From Candidatus Hermodarchaeota archaeon (GTDB taxonomy: Archaea; Asgardarchaeota; Hermodarchaeia; Hermodarchaeales; Hermodarchaeaceae), in NCBI GenBank assembly GCA_016840595.1, contig JAEOSA010000065.1, positions 1-9,570 on the forward strand: DNA of 9,570 nucleotides. Reading direction: 5' to 3'. Made by a program: the position numbers and the translations under genes. Under the pieces are notes generated by a model. That model was not told where the DNA came from. It searched no databases and saw nothing but the letters and a program-made list of their open reading frames with translations. How positions within the stretch are numbered: position 1 is the stretch's first letter; every line of letters starts with the position of its first letter. Of this stretch, positions 5,497-9,570 are shown one piece after another.

Positions 5497-8400
5497 TCAA
5501 TCATCACTCTCTTCATTCTTGTCTTCAGCTGGTGACTGGTCAATCACTGAGTGTAATTCGATAACCGGTGTCGCTTTTGTGCCTTGACCTGAAGGGAACA
5601 TCTGTGTAAACCTGTTCAGACGACCTTGAAGCCTCACAAAACAGAAAATACCACCAATGAGACCTACAATCATTATGACAAGGGAAATGACAACAAATGA
5701 TGACGAAATCCCTGCATCCCGATTCTCAGGATAATGGACAAGGAACGATTTGGATTGAGAGCACGGAGCAAATCCACTTTGTCCTTCATAGATCACGTTT
5801 ACTGTATAGGACCCCGGTGGTGGTGTTGAGAGTGAGATATCGCATCGTCCGTTTGCATTGGTTCTCAAAATTGTGTGGAATATCCGACTTGAATCCTGAG
5901 CAATCACTTCGAGAGTGAGATTTGCTGACAGCCCATGGGTTTCTGTTTCGTTCAAGTAGTTTAGCTGTATTTCAATTGAGACAGTAGGTGTCAAGGTAGC
6001 ATCCTCCACTTCGAGGGGTTCAACAGTTATGGTGAGTTCTGTGGTGAGAGTGATACTGACCTCGATGATTGTGAGCACTTCTGTTGTGGATGTTAATGTG
6101 CAGTAGGGAGCCGATACATTTACCTGCAGTATGTAGAGTCCTGGGTCCAAATCGTGTGTTAGGATTTGAGTACAATAGATGCCCAGTCCTTGATGAAACG
6201 CAGGATAGGTTTGTGGAGGTGATTCGATGACAACGAGGACCTCACCATTGGTGATTTGACTCTCAACACCTGTAGAACCTTCAAGATTGAGTTGAATTGA
6301 TACATTCAGTGGATTACCTTGAGGAACTGAAAGACTTGGTTGATAGGTTTCTTGAACTGTGATATTGCCCCAAACCTCACAAATCGAAGTGTATCCTCCG
6401 TAATAGGGAATGGTCCCAGGTGCAATGGCAGTGATGGTCAGGTTCTGTGAGCCGAGGGATCCTAACTTTCGGGGTATGGCTTCTTGAAGCTCCCAGTTTC
6501 GTGGATTGATTGGGCTTGAAAAGTTTGAGTAGGTTGTATCGAAAATTTGGATGAAAATGGTGATGGGGATGGGGAGTTGATTCCACCGCGTCTCGTTGAC
6601 AGAAGCCGAGAATGCAACGGTGGACCCAATGGTGACGATTCCTTGTGGATATGTGATTTGGGTTAAATCTAATAACGGATTAACATCGAGCATGGGAAGA
6701 AGGTTTAGTCGATTAATGAGCTGGAGAGCCATATCGAGAATGTAGGGTGCCCATTTACCATTGGGTAAAGAGGACTCAAGGACCAATCCTTGATATGTGA
6801 AGCATGTGAGAAGATTAGCAGTTAACTCTTCATGTTCGATTAGATTTACAGCTTCAGGGTACAATCCGCTCTCAGTTAGAAAATTGAGGATTTCAGTAGC
6901 ATAGTATGTGGTAACCAGAGTAGGGTTATTTTGTAGGTAGTGATTTGTGTGGGTTGCGAGAGATTGCCCGTTCAATCCAGTTAGGCTCGGATCAAGATAG
7001 CCCCAGGCTTGTAAGCCAAACCACGTATCGGCCAAATCGCCTTCAGCAGCGCGCCAAGGATCTGGAAATGGTATTGAGTGGATAGTGTCATGGAAATATT
7101 GGTGGGTTTCGTTGCCTTGGAGACAACTTTGTAAATAGGAGAGGGCTGCAGTGGCGTTTATCAAATCTGTTGGTTGCCCTCCTAAGGCTGCATGAGCCAA
7201 GAGACTCCAGCAAGTAGTATCAAACCGGAAGGTGTAGTCACTCTCACGCCCCACATACAGATGATGAAGACCAAACATCCCAGAATAGCCCGATGCGAAG
7301 GTTTGACTTGCATCAATTTCTTGTCGGATTAAACCACTTCGTGAATTCCAAGGATTCCCTGTAAGATTCAATATCAACACTAGTTGGGCATACATATAGT
7401 GGTAGAGGGGACCGAAGGTTCCAGATTCTAGAGCAATGCGATCCGGAGTAGGTGTATCTGTGTCAGTCCCTACACCAGGAGGGGATTGATGTGCAATGAA
7501 AGAGGAACGGGTAGGCGACCAGCAGTTATTGAGATAGACAAGAAAGGAAGTTAGGTTTATTGCATTAAGGGCATCGACTTGATAGAGTGCTGAGAGAAGT
7601 TGCGTGCTAGTAATGAAATCGCCAAAAAAGATTGGTTCGGTGGCTCCACCCCATTCTGTGCAACAGTGGGAAAGATATGTGGTGAGGGCGTCTTGTGAAG
7701 TACCTAGCCCTCCAGTGAGTGCAAGGGTTTGAACGGCATACCAGGTTTCATCAGGTGAGTTGTGAAAATCATGTTGAATATCTCCTCGTCCCCATCCTCC
7801 ATTTGAATATTGATTGGTTAAGGTGAAGTCTCGACTACCGTTGATGTCGACGAGGTCAAGAGCGTCTAGGATAGTTAACAGTTGTAGGGCACAAGATGTA
7901 CCGAGTACCCATTCATCGGAATCGAAACTGAGTTGTGTATCAAAAACATTCGAACCGATCAGATCTTCACAAGCCATTATGAAATTGAGAAGTGCAGTTT
8001 GATTGATGGTGTCAAAAGCTGCAAGATGATTTAGAATTGTCATTGCATCTAATGCGTCCACTAAACTAGCGACGATTCCGCTGACCGATGAAGAATAGAA
8101 TCCACCATATTCGGTACTTGAGGGATTACCTTCTTGGCAGGAACCTACATATGTGGCAATTGCGTCCAGGTCAATTTTGTTTTGTTGTCCAAGGAGAATC
8201 AACGCTTCGACAGCAAACCGTGTTGCTTTGAGGCTAGTTTGTGATGCCCTTTGTTCAAGGAAAAAGCCGCCAGTAATTGGATCTTGACAGCTTGCGATGT
8301 AGTCACCAGCTTGTTGTACATCCAACTGACTGAGAATCCCAAGAGCATCGGCAGTTAAGACACTCATGCTAGTTGTGATACACCGGTCTTTAAGCTGTGG

Positions 8401-9495
8401 GCTTGCAAGGTCTTCAAAGTAGCCATAGAGGGGATTGTAGGTACTCATGAGCCAGGACCCGAATGCTGAGAGATTCACATCTAGCCCATGGGTTTGCACT
8501 ACATCTGTTACATAGAATGTAAACCTCAGGGAAGGTTCAAGGGGGTAACCGAATCCTCCGGCACCTTGAACAGCCCAATAGTCAGTGGGAGTTGAAGCTA
8601 TCAGTTGGAGAGGGGCAAGGGTATTTCCAAGTCGATCTTGGAGTTGTGGGCGTATTAGCCAATGAATTAGGTTTTCACAGAAGTTAATCCCTTGGAGACT
8701 CAGTTTTGCAGTTTGGTCAATTCCCCAATAATAGAGATGAGGGTTTGTGGATAAGGCTCGAAACCAGAGAATTTGTGCTCCAGATCCAAGTGCATTTGTG
8801 CCAAGTATTTCAGCTTTTTCAGGAAGTGAGGTTAGTCGATAAGCATCATAGAAGATGTGATCAGTGTAGATGTTAAATCGCTCACTGGTGTGCGAGATGA
8901 TATGGGGAAGGGAAAAGATTTGAAATGCTTCGTTAGGACTCCACAGATACCTTTCAATACAGGGGATAAGATCGCTACTGGGATTAATGCTCCATACTTG
9001 ATCTAGCACTTCGTGTGCATAACCAAGAAGAAGAACAGGAGAAGGACACGCGATGATTGTCTGTGCTTGGGTTTCTGACACAGCAAAGCTAGCTTTGCTT
9101 GTTCCAACACTGGGTGTTACAACGATTAGATCATAATCAGTGGTGACAGCGAAATCAGTGATATGAATGACAGTTGTATTGAAACCCATTTCTTTATACA
9201 AACTGGTCCAGACTTCAACGGGCTCTTGACTGGATTCATTGACATAATTCCCATATACAACTAGCAAATTCCCCATTGAAAATGGGAGTGAACGCGCATC
9301 GGGTAGGCGAACTAGATCAGGAGTCCTAGATGGAGGGTTATTTGGTGGTGTTTCTAGCCCTAATTTTTCCGGTGAAATTGATGACTGGTGATGAGCGACG
9401 TTGGGTACCGGGGCTAGGAACAGCATGCTAAGTGCAAGAAGGATGAAGAGTCCTAGCGTTGTGAGTTGGTGGCGTGTTATTCTTTGTAATTGCAC
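5497..9495 (-). CDS. Large secreted, membrane-anchored protein with prenyltransferase/squalene-cyclase-type alpha/alpha repeats
   Basis: A 1332-residue surface protein. The order is: signal peptide or anchor (hydrophobic 12-29); Pro-rich spacer to about 70; alpha/beta domain at about 73-285 (LLVVYGNYV, then YDLIVVTPSVG, then PVLLLGYAHEVL) resembling class I amidotransferase/ThuA-like folds, with no clear catalytic triad; repeats at about 305-900. These recur every 50 residues or so with landmarks such as GGFGYP (313-318), SCQDPITGGFF (402-412), SCQEG...YGGFY (452-467), NGGWGRG (565-571), CCTEWGG (611-617) and SCLQGNE (790-796), each followed by a T/D...aL..L helix. Ig-like beta domains span about 945-1255, then a membrane helix at 1264-1288 and an acidic tail. 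Many N-x-S/T sequons suggest glycosylation. The squalene-cyclase DxDD and the CGEQ thioester motif are absent, so I infer a structural or binding role. Start GTG has GGAGG 10 bases upstream. First gene of the radB operon. Confidence 0.85.
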   Translation of the reverse strand: MQLQRITRHQLTTLGLFILLALSMLFLAPVPNVAHHQSSISPEKLGLETPPNNPPSRTPDLVRLPDARSLPFSMGNLLVVYGNYVNESSQEPVEVWTSLYKEMGFNTTVIHITDFAVTTDYDLIVVTPSVGTSKASFAVSETQAQTIIACPSPVLLLGYAHEVLDQVWSINPSSDLIPCIERYLWSPNEAFQIFSLPHIISHTSERFNIYTDHIFYDAYRLTSLPEKAEILGTNALGSGAQILWFRALSTNPHLYYWGIDQTAKLSLQGINFCENLIHWLIRPQLQDRLGNTLAPLQLIASTPTDYWAVQGAGGFGYPLEPSLRFTFYVTDVVQTHGLDVNLSAFGSWLMSTYNPLYGYFEDLASPQLKDRCITTSMSVLTADALGILSQLDVQQAGDYIASCQDPITGGFFLEQRASQTSLKATRFAVEALILLGQQNKIDLDAIATYVGSCQEGNPSSTEYGGFYSSSVSGIVASLVDALDAMTILNHLAAFDTINQTALLNFIMACEDLIGSNVFDTQLSFDSDEWVLGTSCALQLLTILDALDLVDINGSRDFTLTNQYSNGGWGRGDIQHDFHNSPDETWYAVQTLALTGGLGTSQDALTTYLSHCCTEWGGATEPIFFGDFITSTQLLSALYQVDALNAINLTSFLVYLNNCWSPTRSSFIAHQSPPGVGTDTDTPTPDRIALESGTFGPLYHYMYAQLVLILNLTGNPWNSRSGLIRQEIDASQTFASGYSGMFGLHHLYVGRESDYTFRFDTTCWSLLAHAALGGQPTDLINATAALSYLQSCLQGNETHQYFHDTIHSIPFPDPWRAAEGDLADTWFGLQAWGYLDPSLTGLNGQSLATHTNHYLQNNPTLVTTYYATEILNFLTESGLYPEAVNLIEHEELTANLLTCFTYQGLVLESSLPNGKWAPYILDMALQLINRLNLLPMLDVNPLLDLTQITYPQGIVTIGSTVAFSASVNETRWNQLPIPITIFIQIFDTTYSNFSSPINPRNWELQEAIPRKLGSLGSQNLTITAIAPGTIPYYGGYTSICEVWGNITVQETYQPSLSVPQGNPLNVSIQLNLEGSTGVESQITNGEVLVVIESPPQTYPAFHQGLGIYCTQILTHDLDPGLYILQVNVSAPYCTLTSTTEVLTIIEVSITLTTELTITVEPLEVEDATLTPTVSIEIQLNYLNETETHGLSANLTLEVIAQDSSRIFHTILRTNANGRCDISLSTPPPGSYTVNVIYEGQSGFAPCSQSKSFLVHYPENRDAGISSSFVVISLVIMIVGLIGGIFCFVRLQGRLNRFTQMFPSGQGTKATPVIELHSVIDQSPAEDKNEESDD

Positions 9496-9505
9496 GAATT
9501 GTAAT

Positions 9506-9510
9506 CCTCC
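9506..9510 (-). promoter_or_regulatory. Ribosome-binding site for the surface-protein gene
   Basis: GGAGG on the minus strand ends 10 bases before the GTG at 9495-9493. No in-frame ATG lies near it, so this site supports the GTG start. The ATG at 9513-9511 is out of frame and opens only a very short frame. Confidence 0.65.
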
Positions 9511-9540
9511 ATGGATGGACGTTGGGTGGGGGCTTTTGGT

Positions 9541-9550
9541 TTATTTTTAA
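9541..9550 (-). promoter_or_regulatory. TATA-like box of the surface protein-zinc ribbon-radB operon
   Basis: TTAAAAATAA on the minus strand lies about 50 bases upstream of the GTG. A transcript starting some 25 bases downstream, near 9520, would include the GGAGG site with a leader of about 25 bases. It is the only AT-rich block in the upstream region visible here. Confidence 0.5.
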
Positions 9551-9570
9551 GCCTTGCGTTCACGAGCCGG

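Noticed and set aside
7443..7464. DTDTPTPD (residues 678-685 of the large protein) as a squalene-cyclase DxDD catalytic motif
   Set aside because: The spacing and surroundings do not match the cyclase motif; it sits in a Pro/Thr loop between repeats.
5497..9495. The toroid region as an alpha-2-macroglobulin-type thioester domain
   Set aside because: No CGEQ-like thioester motif is present, and the repeat landmarks fit the prenyltransferase/cyclase type better.
1..9570. tRNA, rRNA, CRISPR array, insertion sequence or integrase
   Set aside because: I saw no regularly spaced direct repeats, no terminal inverted repeats with a transposase, and no tRNA-like cloverleaf; nearly all of the window is explained by coding frames.

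Overview
The window looks like archaeal chromosome, with seven visible reading frames and little intergenic DNA. The archaeal signs are a RadB-type RecA paralogue, a Ski2/Hel308-type helicase, a DUF1922-like zinc-ribbon protein, AT-rich TATA-like boxes about 25-50 bases upstream of starts, and GGAGG ribosome sites before GTG starts. A large secreted toroid-repeat protein, a RadB and a middling G+C content (my impression, not computed) would fit an Asgard or another deep-branching archaeon. I cannot fix the lineage from the sequence alone.

Left part (1-1932, minus strand). A small four-helix membrane protein is followed 2 bases later by a gene for a PrgI/VirB4-like protein: two membrane helices, then a VirB4-type N-terminal domain. 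That frame stops at 500, but the homology continues in the -1 frame to the left edge as a HerA/VirB4-type ATPase core. The junction has the slippery sequence T_TTT_TTC, a stop codon directly after it, a 7-base spacer and then a 7-bp stem, which is the layout of a programmed -1 frameshift signal. A lost base in a T7 run would look the same. The visible ATPase core also has no Walker A P-loop where the family normally has one.

Middle (1933-4362). A divergent promoter region with TATA-like boxes and a repeated TAGTGAA element precedes a plus-strand Ski2/Hel308-like helicase. This helicase carries a SWIM zinc finger, CxCx9CxHxxA, in its C-terminal half. It ends 2 bases from a convergent gene.

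Right part (9495-4365, minus strand). A three-gene operon is driven from a TATA-like box near 9545: a 1332-residue secreted, membrane-anchored protein (amidotransferase-like N-terminal domain, about ten prenyltransferase/squalene-cyclase-type alpha/alpha repeats, Ig-like beta domains, C-terminal membrane helix); a 141-residue zinc-ribbon plus winged-helix protein that starts on the base after the preceding stop; and RadB, which overlaps it by 20 bases and has its own GGGAGG site.

The likely functional links are a possible membrane-bound translocation-type machine on the left, and a recombination/repair pairing of the SWIM helicase with RadB in the centre. The pairing recalls SWIM proteins and RecA paralogues in Shu complexes. 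Why RadB is cotranscribed with a surface protein is not explained by the sequence.
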